Source: Pseudomonas sp. B21-048 (GTDB lineage: Bacteria; Pseudomonadota; Gammaproteobacteria; Pseudomonadales; Pseudomonadaceae). From it: a DNA stretch of 64,000 nucleotides. Positions 56,863 through 64,000 of the stretch are shown piece by piece; position 1 is the first letter of the stretch; each line of letters opens with the position of its first letter. Below the pieces are notes generated by a model. The model did not search any database. It was given only the letters and a program-made list of their open reading frames with translations, and had not been told where the DNA came from. A program made the translations under genes and the position numbers. The stretch spans positions 2,976,001-3,040,000 of the forward strand of contig NZ_CP087168.1 in the NCBI RefSeq assembly GCF_024748615.1. The letters are read 5' to 3'.

Positions 56863-57489
56863 GTGTTTCCGATCAATATTTGGGTTGCCTATACTGCCGC
56901 GTGCTTGCTATTGGTACTTGCACCCGGCCCGGACAATCTGCTGGCCGTAGGCCGAGGACTCAGTCAGGGCAGAACAGCCGCTATCGTATCGGGCATGGCA
57001 TCCGGGGCGGGAATTCTCTTTCATGTGGCAACCGCTTCGCTAGGACTGACTTTGCTTATGCAGACGTCCGCAGTTGCCTTCTGGGTCGTCAAGCTCATCG
57101 GCGCCGGTTATTTACTTTGGCTTGGTATAAAAGTCCTACGCTCTCGTAGCCTGATTAGTTTCCAGCCAGCGACTCGGCAATCACTGCCGAGCATTTTCCT
57201 CACGGGGTTACTCTCGGCAGCACTCAATCCGAAGCCTGGGTTTTTCGTCCTTGCGTTCATCCCGCAGTTCGTCGACCCGCAACGCGGATCAGTGAGTGTA
57301 CAGATGCTGGTGTACGGCATATGGTTCGCCGCACTGACGGCAGTGGGATTCGCATTGATGGGCGTATTTGCCACTGCACTGTCCCGTTTTTTGCGTCAAA
57401 GGCCACGACTGGTAAATGGGCTGAACGTAGGGGCAGGACTCACCTTCGTGGCTTCGGGCGTATCGATAGCGACACTCAGCCAAAAATAG
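56863..57489 (+). CDS. LysE/RhtB family amino acid exporter
   Basis: This 208-residue membrane protein has six predicted spans and the family signature LAPGPDNLLAVGRG near the N-terminus, GAGYLLWLGIKVL in the middle and NPKPGFFVLAFIPQFVDP. LysE/RhtB proteins export amino acids such as homoserine, threonine or lysine; the substrate is not predictable. GTG 56863 with AAGGA 7 bp upstream gives the normal length; ATG 56830 would add 11 residues without a good site. A stem-loop follows the stop. Confidence 0.85.
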   Translation: MFPINIWVAYTAACLLLVLAPGPDNLLAVGRGLSQGRTAAIVSGMASGAGILFHVATASLGLTLLMQTSAVAFWVVKLIGAGYLLWLGIKVLRSRSLISFQPATRQSLPSIFLTGLLSAALNPKPGFFVLAFIPQFVDPQRGSVSVQMLVYGIWFAALTAVGFALMGVFATALSRFLRQRPRLVNGLNVGAGLTFVASGVSIATLSQK

Positions 57490-57508
57490 GATCAGTATAT
57501 TGGCGTCG

Positions 57509-57530
57509 CGGGGCTAAGATTTCAGCCCCG
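57509..57530 (+). terminator. Stem-loop after the LysE-type gene
   Basis: Arms CGGGGCT and AGCCCCG pair around an eight-base loop, 20 bp after the stop. The T-tract is poor, so confidence is moderate. Confidence 0.5.
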
Positions 57531-57546
57531 TTGAGCCTTGGTTATT

Positions 57547-57987
57547 ATGAAAGCTGACGACTTCAAGACTTATCTTTTCAGGGCTGAGATCAGGCTCTGT
57601 GTAGCTGCAAAACTGTCATTCGCCGTCAGAATATTGTTCGCATGCTGCCTTTTTATCGCAACCGCTAATCACATCCGTGCAGACGTTTCGCATGGACTGC
57701 TCTGGGACTACGGATACGGGCCTGACACTTACCTGGCCAGCCGTATTTTTTGGGGGGCGCTTACGTTTTTTGACCCGCTTGCAGCTTCGCTACTTTTCAT
57801 CAAGCCAAGGGCCGGAATCGTGCTTACGGTAGCGATTATCATGGTCGACGTAATCCATAACACTTTTTACGTCGCATTGAAGCAACAATGGCTGGAGCCG
57901 TTCTACCTGTCCCAGGTGGCTTTCCTTATCGTAGTACTCCTACTCTCATATACCGCCGCGCCTCCGGGGAGATGGCCGCGACGCTGA
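57547..57987 (+). CDS. Hypothetical four-span membrane protein
   Basis: I do not recognise this 146-residue protein. It has four clear hydrophobic spans (near residues 24-42, 66-86, 90-110 and 118-138) and short charged loops, with a basic C-terminus. ATG 57547 is preferred over the TTG 9 bp upstream. A signal for ribosome binding is not obvious. It lies just after the LysE gene but separated by a stem-loop. Confidence 0.6.
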   Translation: MKADDFKTYLFRAEIRLCVAAKLSFAVRILFACCLFIATANHIRADVSHGLLWDYGYGPDTYLASRIFWGALTFFDPLAASLLFIKPRAGIVLTVAIIMVDVIHNTFYVALKQQWLEPFYLSQVAFLIVVLLLSYTAAPPGRWPRR

Positions 57988-58070
57988 ATATATTCCCCCA
58001 GCGATTCGGATGGATGAAGTGGGCGCCTGGTTGAACATCTAGAGTGTTTGGTCTGATGCAGGTCGGTCGT

Positions 58071-58286
58071 TCAATGGGCATCGCGATTTCGGCGCAGCCA
58101 CTCATCGACAACTTCTCCGAGTGTTTTAGGTACGCCATTACGTATCCAGGCCATAAAATCTCTGTCAAGTTTAAAGTTCGCGCCGCAGTGTTCCATCATG
58201 AATCTGCGGACATTCTGTGTATTTCGGTAATTCTTGCAAATTGTCGTATTTCTTGTGAGCTGATCACTGTGCCAGTTGAAACTCAT
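58071..58286 (-). CDS. DUF6434 domain-containing small protein
   Basis: The 71-residue protein starts MSFNWHSDQLTRNTTI and has the conserved NTQNVRRFMMEHCGANFKLD and FMAWIRNGVPKTLGEVVDEW segments that I associate with DUF6434. Proteins of this type are soluble and of unknown role, sometimes fused to SAP-like domains. No signal peptide is present. It stands alone on the - strand in the accessory region. Confidence 0.75.
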   Translation of the reverse strand: MSFNWHSDQLTRNTTICKNYRNTQNVRRFMMEHCGANFKLDRDFMAWIRNGVPKTLGEVVDEWLRRNRDAH

Positions 58287-58399
58287 GGGGGCAGGCTCTC
58301 TAGTTAGTGGTCTGATTTATAAACTCATGGCATGGGATGTTTCGAGTCTTGCCATCGATGCTGGAAAAGCGGCGCCAATTTGGGTCAAGCCGCACTTGG

Positions 58400-58846
58400 T
58401 CAGGTGAGGGATTTTTCGAAGTAAACGCGCTTGAACCCGTCTTCCGTACGTTGTGCCACCTTCACATACCCTAGCTTGGGGTAAATCGCGAGGTTGTCGG
58501 TCATCTTCTCGTTGGTATAGAGATGTACGCCGTTCATGCCACGCTGCCGAGCAGCATCTTCACAAAAGCTGATCAGCGCTCTGCCTACACCGCGTCCGGC
58601 TGCACTGGGCAGGACGGCCACGTTTTCCAGCAAGATATGCTCCTCTTCGGCATAGAACACAATGAACCCCTGAAAGGTGGCTTGGTCATCCGTCGCCACG
58701 TACACCATTCCTGCCGCTATCTGAGCGACGAAATTGGCGACCATCGGAGCTGGCTTACGCCCGATCATTGGAACATAGCGAACATAGGCCTGTTCGGCAC
58801 AATCTCTAATCTCAGGCTCATCGCTTGCTTCGGCTAGCCGGATCAT
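58400..58846 (-). CDS. GNAT family N-acetyltransferase
   Basis: The 148-residue protein has a full GNAT fold: MIRLAEASDEPEIRDCAEQAY at the start, LLENVAVLPSAAGRGVGRAL (strand 4 and the acetyl-CoA loop) and the final YPKLGYVKVAQRTEDGFKRV. ATG 58846 fits the family N-terminus, with a weak AAGAGA site; the frame is open to 58906. It is the first of several acetyltransferases in the last 10 kb and has no obvious partner. Confidence 0.82.
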   Translation of the reverse strand: MIRLAEASDEPEIRDCAEQAYVRYVPMIGRKPAPMVANFVAQIAAGMVYVATDDQATFQGFIVFYAEEEHILLENVAVLPSAAGRGVGRALISFCEDAARQRGMNGVHLYTNEKMTDNLAIYPKLGYVKVAQRTEDGFKRVYFEKSLT

Positions 58847-59215
58847 ATCGGTCTCTTGAGTTGCAGGAGATTCAATATTGTTCGACTCTCGCCCCTGCCG
58901 CAACATCTAAGGCACTTTCCATGACCGTCACGATTTAGCATCTAGGTGCTGACGCTGCTCGGAGCGTCCATGCCGGACTGATCATGCTGGGAATGCTGTG
59001 CGGACGTTTACTTTAATGACGCTGGCGTGATGGGCAGATCCCCATAAAACTCCCCCACGAAAAGCGATGCCTCCTTCCAGTTTTCACTGGAAGGAAATCA
59101 TCCCATCACAAATTACGTCAGGACATGAATCTCTGCTCAGATCAAAGTGATCGCACCTTGGAGTTCACTTACTGAATGCAGCGATCCCGTTATGTTGTGT
59201 ACTTTTATTAGGTCT
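58847..59215. other. Intergenic stretch with IS66-like end and a hairpin
   Basis: No gene is seen. GTGCGGACGTTTAC at 58998-59011 resembles the right terminal repeat of IS66-family elements (see 60425 and 63301). A perfect hairpin with 10-base arms TCCTTCCAGT and ACTGGAAGGA lies at 59072-59095, about 120 bp beyond the proline dehydrogenase stop. Confidence 0.45.
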
Positions 59216-60124
59216 TCAGAGACCGATAAGCGCTTTGGCGACATAGCCCGCGAGACCAGGACTCTCATTAAGCCTGCGCGTGCTGTAACCGTACCAATCC
59301 ATACCAAAAGGTACGTAAATGCGCACGCTGAATCCCATTCCCAACACCTTGTCACGCAAGGGTTCGCAAACGCCTAGCAGCATCTGGAATTCAAACTGGG
59401 TTCTGTCGATACCGTTGTCTCGGGCCAGAGCAATAACTTGCTCGATCAGTGCAGCGTCGTGCGTGGCCACACCAACGAAGCTGCCGACGTTAAAGCAGCG
59501 CATGACATGATCCAAAAAATGCTTGTTGATGGCGGTACGATCACTCCATGAGCCGCTCACAAGATGCGATCGCTCCTCCACATAGATACCCTTGCAGATG
59601 CGCAGAGTGCTTGTTTCGCGTGTGAGCACCTCAATATCCTGATAAGTACGCTTCAAATAGGCCTGCAATGCCAGCCCAACATTGTTATGGCTTCTCCTCA
59701 ATCGGGTGAACAGATCGATTTCCTTTTCCGTGCAGTTAACATCTTCCATATCTATGCAAACAGAGTTTTTGTGGCCCTCTGCGGCTTCAAGAATGCGCTC
59801 CGCGAGGCGTTCGCATTGCTGCATGTCGAGGAGCAATCCAAGCGAGGAAGGCTTGATCGAAATATTGGCTTTTAATCCATTGGCTTGAATCGCTTCAAGC
59901 AAATCAATGTAATCGATCGCCGTATTGTCAGCCTGTTGTGGAGTCGAAACAGTCTCGCCCAATACGTCGAGAGTCACACAAAACCCTTGTGCGTTTAGCT
60001 GTTGAACTCGCGCAAGGGCTTCGCCTAGCGTGGCACCAGCAATGTAGCGGCGGGAGATTTTTTGGATAATTGCACGAGGAATAAAAGGGACAGCACGAGC
60101 CATCAAAGCGTTGAAAAGGTGCAT
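59216..60124 (-). CDS. Proline dehydrogenase family protein
   Basis: The 302-residue protein matches the proline dehydrogenase (PRODH) barrel that oxidises proline to pyrroline-5-carboxylate with FAD. Landmarks are LGEALARVQQLNAQGF, VTLDVLGETV, NISIKPSSLGL, VCIDMEDVNCTE, LRICKGIYVEE and the C-terminal VRIYVPFGMDWYGYSTRRLNE with the paired arginines that bind the substrate carboxylate. It is the short mono-functional form, unlike the large PutA of Pseudomonas, so it is probably an extra acquired copy. ATG 60124 gives the normal start; the frame is open 48 bp upstream. Confidence 0.88.
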   Translation of the reverse strand: MHLFNALMARAVPFIPRAIIQKISRRYIAGATLGEALARVQQLNAQGFCVTLDVLGETVSTPQQADNTAIDYIDLLEAIQANGLKANISIKPSSLGLLLDMQQCERLAERILEAAEGHKNSVCIDMEDVNCTEKEIDLFTRLRRSHNNVGLALQAYLKRTYQDIEVLTRETSTLRICKGIYVEERSHLVSGSWSDRTAINKHFLDHVMRCFNVGSFVGVATHDAALIEQVIALARDNGIDRTQFEFQMLLGVCEPLRDKVLGMGFSVRIYVPFGMDWYGYSTRRLNESPGLAGYVAKALIGL

Positions 60125-60538
60125 ATCAATACCCGAAACGAAAAACAGCCAACTTCCGTTTCTCCGCGCCAAAGCGTCGAAAAACCACGGACGAAGCAGA
60201 GCCGCTACTCCCTTTTGGGAGCAGCATGAAGCAGAGTCACAGCCGTATGTGTCAGCGCATAGCGGCAGCGTCTACTGCGAGCTTCAGCTCATCAATGGGG
60301 GCCAGGCGGCGGCGTGCATGCTTTCTTCTCTAGGTGTTTGCTAACGTCAATTGTTGCTGAAGTCTTCTACCCCAGAGTTTGAAGGGGGGCTGAACGGTGA
60401 TCCATGCCACAAAAAAAAGCAAGAGTGTTGGGCGGACGCTTACGGATGAACAACTGTTCGCCTAGGGTCTTCGTCCTGTTCTTCCGTGCGACAGCGGCGG
60501 CGACTCGATGGGCAGTTTCTCCGCTGCGCGCCAATCAC
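60125..60538. other. Intergenic stretch containing an IS66-like terminal repeat
   Basis: These 414 bp contain no convincing gene. GTGTTGGGCGGACGCTTAC at 60425-60443 ends in TTAC like the right end of IS66-family elements and matches 63301-63319 in 17 of 19 bases. A short hairpin (CTCCCTTTTGGGAG) lies near 60210. Confidence 0.5.
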
Positions 60539-61501
60539 TCATTTCCTTTCAAAAGCGTCAATCCCTGTAAGTTGAGCGGATAGTGCCCAAAGACGTTCGG
60601 CTTGATCAGGGTCGACGGCATAAGGCCGGACGCCGACAAAGGATGGTGGTTCGCTTGCGTCCAGTGAAGCGATCTCACAGTCCTCACAATATAAGCCTCC
60701 CATGCCATTCAACTGCGCAGATGTTGCGGCCCAAACTTGAGTCGCCGCGCCTTGCTGCGTCGTCTTGAAAGTCGGATCGGCAAGGTGGCCGTTGACGTCT
60801 AGCCAGCCGGCGGCAATCATTTCATCCTGCGCCAGATGACGCTGGAGCGGAGTGAGAATCTTGCCTGGGTGAAGGGAGAAAGCCCGGACGCCCTCGTGCT
60901 GACCAAGCCGATCAAGGTGGACAGCAAACAGTGCATTGGCCGTCTTCGACTGCCCATATGCCAACCACTTGTCGTAGCCCTGCGTGAATTGCACATCGTT
61001 CCAGCGGATACCCGATTGATGATGCCCAGCCGATGACACCACAACCACCCTTGCTCGCCCTTTGAGCGCAGGCCATAGCAAATTCACGAGGGCGTAGTGC
61101 CCCAGATGATTGGTGGCGAACTGTGCCTCCCAACCCGCCCCTACGCGGGTTTCCGGGCAAGCCATGATTCCCGCGCTGCCGATCAGGATGTCGATGTGTC
61201 GGTCGCTTGCCAAGAAACGCTGAGCGAAGTCGCGCACGCTGGTCAGATCGGAAAGATCCAGTCGCTCGATTTCCACATTGGCGATTCCGCTAGTCTTTGC
61301 GCGAGCAGCTTCTACATCACGCGCTGCGACAACGACACGCGCGCCTGCCTTCGTCAGTGCTCTTGTCGTCTCCAGACCCAGGCCGGAGTGCCCCCCGGTG
61401 ACGATGACAGTGGTGTTGGACAGATCGCACCCTTCAAGTAGCTCTGATGCGGTGGTTACCGTTCCGAAACCGGAGCGGATGGGAGACTGTTTGCAGGTCA
61501 T
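60539..61501 (-). CDS. SDR family oxidoreductase (retinol dehydrogenase-like)
   Basis: The 320-residue protein is an SDR of the extended-length, retinol dehydrogenase/WWOX-like type. It has the TGGHSGLG nucleotide loop, the IDILIGSAGIMACPE segment (NAG-like), a serine in VVVSSAGHH and the catalytic YGQSK motif, then LHPGKILTPLQRHL. ATG 61501 is chosen for AAGGA 6 bp upstream; ATG 61525 is in frame. It is divergent from the AraC-type gene with a 124-bp intergenic region, a layout typical of a regulator and its target. Confidence 0.88.
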   Translation of the reverse strand: MTCKQSPIRSGFGTVTTASELLEGCDLSNTTVIVTGGHSGLGLETTRALTKAGARVVVAARDVEAARAKTSGIANVEIERLDLSDLTSVRDFAQRFLASDRHIDILIGSAGIMACPETRVGAGWEAQFATNHLGHYALVNLLWPALKGRARVVVVSSAGHHQSGIRWNDVQFTQGYDKWLAYGQSKTANALFAVHLDRLGQHEGVRAFSLHPGKILTPLQRHLAQDEMIAAGWLDVNGHLADPTFKTTQQGAATQVWAATSAQLNGMGGLYCEDCEIASLDASEPPSFVGVRPYAVDPDQAERLWALSAQLTGIDAFERK

Positions 61502-61625
61502 GGCATTTCCTTGTGCATCTGACATTGAATCAGGGCAAAGCCCACGCCCACTATTGTCTAGGCTAGACTCAGGACTGTGAATGCAACAAAGTCCAATAAT
61601 CTGTCGAGATCGTCCTATATACCTT

Positions 61626-62543
61626 ATGGATCCCCTGTCCGAAGCTCTCTCGCTCCTGAGCACTCATAGCTCCTTTTTTGCAGGTCTGAAGGCTGGTGGA
61701 GACTGGGCCATCGACTTTCCGCCACCCGACGGCATCAAGTTCAATGCAATCCTTGAAGGGACTTGTTGGCTCGTGGTGGAAGGCGTGGAGCAACCTATCC
61801 GATTGACGGCCGGAGATTGCTTTCTTTTGGCGCGAAAGCGGGCGTTTTCACTCCGCAGCGACTTAGCATTTCCGGCCATCCATTCGGATGCGATTTATCG
61901 CCATGCCGTCAATGGCATCGCCCGTTGTGGGACAGCCGATGCGTTTTTCCTGATCGGGGGACGTTTTGACTTCGGTGAGGAATCGCGCCTTCTATTTGAC
62001 GGATTGCCTCCCGTCGCAGTCATCAAAAGTGGTTCGGATCAAGCATCCGTGCTGAATTGGGCCTTGCAGCGCATTGCTCATGAACTCACCTATCCGTCTC
62101 TTGGCAACTCGATTGTGGTTCAGTATCTCGGCCACATCATGCTGGTGCAGGTTTTACGAATTTATTTGATCCAAGAAGGAAATAGCGCACCGAGCTGGCT
62201 GCTTGCTATATCCGATCCACGTATCGGGGCAGCCATTCAAGCCATTCATGCCGATCCTGCGCGTTCTTGGACGGTCGAGAACCTTGCCAAAATCGCGGGT
62301 GTTTCTCGCTCGACCTTCGCTTTGCGGTTCAAGCAAAAATCTGGTGTCACCCCCTTAGACTATGTCTTGCGCTGGCGGATGCAATTAGCTACGAAATTGT
62401 TGAAAACAAACCACACTACCATTTCGTCCATAGCACAAAAGCTGGGCTATGACTCCGACAGTGCTTTTAGCCACGCTTTCAAGCGCATCATGACGTGTTC
62501 GCCTCGTGAATACAGAGAGAGAGTGACACCCATATCCCAGTAA
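61626..62543 (+). CDS. AraC family transcriptional regulator (cupin N-terminus)
   Basis: The 305-residue protein has an N-terminal cupin-type sensor (residues 1-170; WLVVEGVEQPIRLTAGDCFLL) and a C-terminal AraC double helix-turn-helix from about 205 (TVENLAKIAGVSRSTFALRF; ISSIAQKLGYDSDSAFSHAF; CSPREYRE). This Cupin_6 arrangement is usual for regulators of a divergent oxidoreductase gene, so the SDR next door is the likely target. ATG 61626 fits the family; an in-frame ATG at 61581 would add 15 residues. Confidence 0.9.
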   Translation: MDPLSEALSLLSTHSSFFAGLKAGGDWAIDFPPPDGIKFNAILEGTCWLVVEGVEQPIRLTAGDCFLLARKRAFSLRSDLAFPAIHSDAIYRHAVNGIARCGTADAFFLIGGRFDFGEESRLLFDGLPPVAVIKSGSDQASVLNWALQRIAHELTYPSLGNSIVVQYLGHIMLVQVLRIYLIQEGNSAPSWLLAISDPRIGAAIQAIHADPARSWTVENLAKIAGVSRSTFALRFKQKSGVTPLDYVLRWRMQLATKLLKTNHTTISSIAQKLGYDSDSAFSHAFKRIMTCSPREYRERVTPISQ

Positions 62544-62674
62544 TAAGACTGATCTTCAGTAGGTTGACGAGGTACATGCTTTGATAAGTCAGGCAGGTAT
62601 CCATTGATGTGGCAGCAACTTGCCGATCTCACTCGCCCGCTGCGTCGGAAGGAGGTATCCGTTCGGCCAAGTCA

Positions 62675-62749
62675 TCTACCCGCCCCCACAAAGCCCAGCG
62701 GGCGAGCGAAATCGATCAGTTGCTGCCGCATAGTTGGGGCCACCTTTGA
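62675..62749 (+). pseudogene. IS66 transposase C-terminal remnant
   Basis: In one frame the end of an IS66-type TnpC is readable (KAQRASEIDQLLPHSW, then GHL and stop). SEIDQLLPH.W is a hallmark of the IS66 transposase terminus. The rest of the transposase is absent. Confidence 0.6.
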
Positions 62750-62808
62750 TTACGCCAGACATGTAAGGGTATTTTTCGTCGCGTTGATCGAATTCAAAGG
62801 AGTAAGTC

Positions 62809-63246
62809 ATGGAAAAAATCATCAGACTCGCCAATCAAACCGATATCAGCGCCATTTTTGATATTCGAACCAGCGTTCAGGAAAACCACCTGTCTCATGA
62901 TCAGTTAGCGGAAATGGGCATTACTCCCGAAACTATAAGGCAGGCAATCCTAGAGGCTCCTTGCGTTTGGATCGCTGAGGTCGATGGTATGCCCGTAGGT
63001 TTTTCTATGGCTGATGTTGAGGATGGTTGCGTGTTTGCTGCTTTCGTTCTCCCTGAATTTGAAGGGCACGGTTTAGGGCGCAGCCTGATGGGTAAAGCAG
63101 AAGGTTTTCTATTTCAACACCACCAGACGATATGGCTAGAAACCGCTGAAGCAAGCCGCGCGAGTGGCTTTTATCGAAACCTCGGCTGGCAGCCCGTGGC
63201 GAACTTACCGGAAGGGGATATTCGCTTTGAAAAGTGCCTGAAATAA
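62809..63246 (+). CDS. GNAT family N-acetyltransferase
   Basis: The 145-residue protein has a complete GNAT fold: IIRLANQTDISAIFDIRTSV, FAAFVLPEFEGHGLGRSLMG (acetyl-CoA loop) and LETAEASRASGFYRNLGWQP. GGAG lies 8 bp before the ATG. It sits between an IS66 TnpC remnant on its left and an IS66-like terminal repeat plus a second TnpC remnant on its right, so it may be cargo of a former IS66-type element. The substrate is unknown. Confidence 0.85.
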   Translation: MEKIIRLANQTDISAIFDIRTSVQENHLSHDQLAEMGITPETIRQAILEAPCVWIAEVDGMPVGFSMADVEDGCVFAAFVLPEFEGHGLGRSLMGKAEGFLFQHHQTIWLETAEASRASGFYRNLGWQPVANLPEGDIRFEKCLK

Positions 63247-63300
63247 TCACTGAAAATGCACTGACCAGACCCTGAGGGCGCATCCGCGTAACCACGCAAT

Positions 63301-63319
63301 GTGTTCGGCGGACGCTTAT
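63301..63319. repeat. IS66-like right terminal repeat
   Basis: GTGTTCGGCGGACGCTTAT matches 60425-60443 in 17 of 19 bases. Read on the other strand it starts ATAAGCGTCCGCC, close to IS66-family ends that begin GTAAGCG. Confidence 0.5.
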
Positions 63320-63479
63320 GCAAGACTGGTTCTTTGCAGGTTCCCTGCGCAGCGGAAAACGGGCGGCCGCGCTGATGAGCCTGATCCAGTCGACCAAGCC
63401 CAACGGGCATGATCTGTACGCGTATTTGAAGGACGTACTGGCGCGGTTGCCGACGCAGAAACACGCCAATAAGAAATAA
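63318..63479 (+). pseudogene. IS66 transposase C-terminal fragment
   Basis: The 53-codon frame encodes DWFFAGSLRSGKRAAALMSL, then IQSTKPNGHDLYAYLKDVLA and RLPTQKHANKK with stop. This matches the C-terminal part of IS66-family TnpC. The catalytic DDE part is missing, so it is a fragment. Its end abuts the broken LysR gene. Confidence 0.8.
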
Positions 63480-63665
63480 CGACCTTCGTCCGTCAGTCTG
63501 ACGCCGTTGGCGTGATCGTTCGAATAGGGTGAGGCCAAGTTGCGCTTCAAGTTGCATAGTCTGACGACTAAGCGGCGACTGTGAGATGTGCAATCGTTCA
63601 GCCGCCTGACCAACATTTTCGGTCTCAGCAACAACGACAAAGGCGCGAAGTAACTTAAAATCCAT
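63475..63665 (-). pseudogene. LysR-type regulator gene, N-terminal remnant
   Basis: From ATG 63665 the frame gives a LysR helix-turn-helix: MDFKLLRAFVVVAETENVGQ, AAERLHISQSPLSRQTMQLE and LGLTLFERSRQR. After a one-base shift near 63545 it continues as VRLTDEGRYFLL, the usual next LysR segment, then runs into the IS66 fragment. The effector domain is gone, so the gene is broken. It diverges from the DUF1330 gene, probably its former target. Confidence 0.78.
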
Positions 63666-63770
63666 GTGATGCTCATATGGTCTTAAATGTGTCCATATCA
63701 GTCTTGGATTGTATCTCCTTTTTCTGCAATGCTGACTGTGATTGCAACTGAACAGAAAAGGAACGTCAGT

Positions 63771-64000
63771 ATGAAAATGACTAAGTCGAGTCTCCATCGT
63801 AAGATCGCCAGCGGAGTTCTAGCGTTTGTCACTTTGACATCTCTTGCGGCTAGCCTTGCGTCGGGACAGACGCAACCCGAAATGGCCAGCCCCAACAAGC
63901 CTGGATATGCGGTGTTCTTTATTCAGGTAAACAATCCAGATGCGTATACGGAGTACGCATCCTTAGTCCTTCCGTCTCTAAAGCCATATCAAGGTCGCGT
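63771..64000 (+). CDS. DUF1330 domain protein, exported, 3' partial
   Basis: The gene runs off the right edge. The 76 visible residues begin with an N-terminal signal-like segment (MKMTKSSLHRKIASGVLAFV then TLTSLAASLASG) and continue into DUF1330 (GYAVFFIQVNNPDAYTEYAS). DUF1330 proteins are small dimeric ferredoxin-like proteins of unknown role. AAAAGGAA lies 8 bp before the ATG. A broken LysR gene is divergent, 105 bp away. Confidence 0.75.
   Translation, partial: MKMTKSSLHRKIASGVLAFVTLTSLAASLASGQTQPEMASPNKPGYAVFFIQVNNPDAYTEYASLVLPSLKPYQGR

Noticed and set aside
63005..63676. A 223-codon frame on the - strand
   Set aside because: Only its short VRLTDEGRYFLL part is meaningful, as the shifted continuation of the LysR remnant; the rest is antisense to the IS66 fragment and the GNAT gene.

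Overview
The window reads as a chromosomal segment of a fluorescent-group Pseudomonas. The support is high GC with Pseudomonas-style codon use, the gene content and order of the trehalose/glucan cluster, the muxABC-opmB/tpx block, Pseudomonas-restricted small families, and several REP-type palindromes. No rRNA, tRNA or CRISPR array was seen. The chromosome is cut at both edges inside genes.

Layout. (1) 1-5.6 kb: the end of a lux-like fatty-acid-reductase operon, with a partial LuxE/PaaK-type acyl-adenylating enzyme, a LuxC-LuxE fusion, a second free-standing LuxE-like protein and a two-domain GNAT. No luciferase genes are present. (2) 5.8-6.7 kb: a DUF411 periplasmic protein and a YqaA-type membrane protein, translationally coupled. 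(3) 7.2-28.3 kb: a large trehalose/alpha-glucan cluster. The + strand carries glgA-treZ-malQ-treY-DUF2934-glgX plus an endonuclease/phosphatase-fold gene. The - strand carries glgE-treS(maltokinase fusion)-glgB. Together they can make glucan by the ADP-glucose route (GlgA) or the maltose-1-phosphate route (TreS/maltokinase, GlgE, GlgB), and cut it to trehalose (GlgX, TreY, TreZ, MalQ). A sequence resembling an AlgU (sigma-22) promoter lies upstream of glgE, which fits an osmotic/desiccation stress role. An autotransporter barrel gene sits between the two converging operons. (4) 28.5-35.9 kb: small conserved proteins, MgtC-like protein, CcoG, a MocR-type regulator, an SDR and a MHYT-GGDEF-EAL protein. 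(5) 36-46.5 kb: the RND efflux operon muxABC-opmB, thiol peroxidase tpx and an SRPBCC protein.

(6) 46.5-51.1 kb: a nuclease bacteriocin module. It holds an S-type pyocin-like HNH DNase, its Im-type immunity protein, and a third gene that fuses an Im-like domain to a pyocin S-like translocation domain without a nuclease. The toxin also carries a second, catalytically dead copy of the DNase fold. Its likely true N-terminus lies in another frame, joined through a T6 run. This is the most unusual part of the window.

(7) 51.2-64 kb: increasingly patchy accessory DNA. It has a YciI-like gene, a DUF3313 lipoprotein, gene remnants (racemase, frameshifted GNAT), a low-GC cytochrome c, an ISL3-family insertion sequence, a truncated GNAT, a LysE exporter, DUF6434, a proline dehydrogenase, a divergent SDR/AraC pair, IS66-family transposase remnants around a GNAT gene, a broken LysR gene and a DUF1330 gene cut by the window edge.
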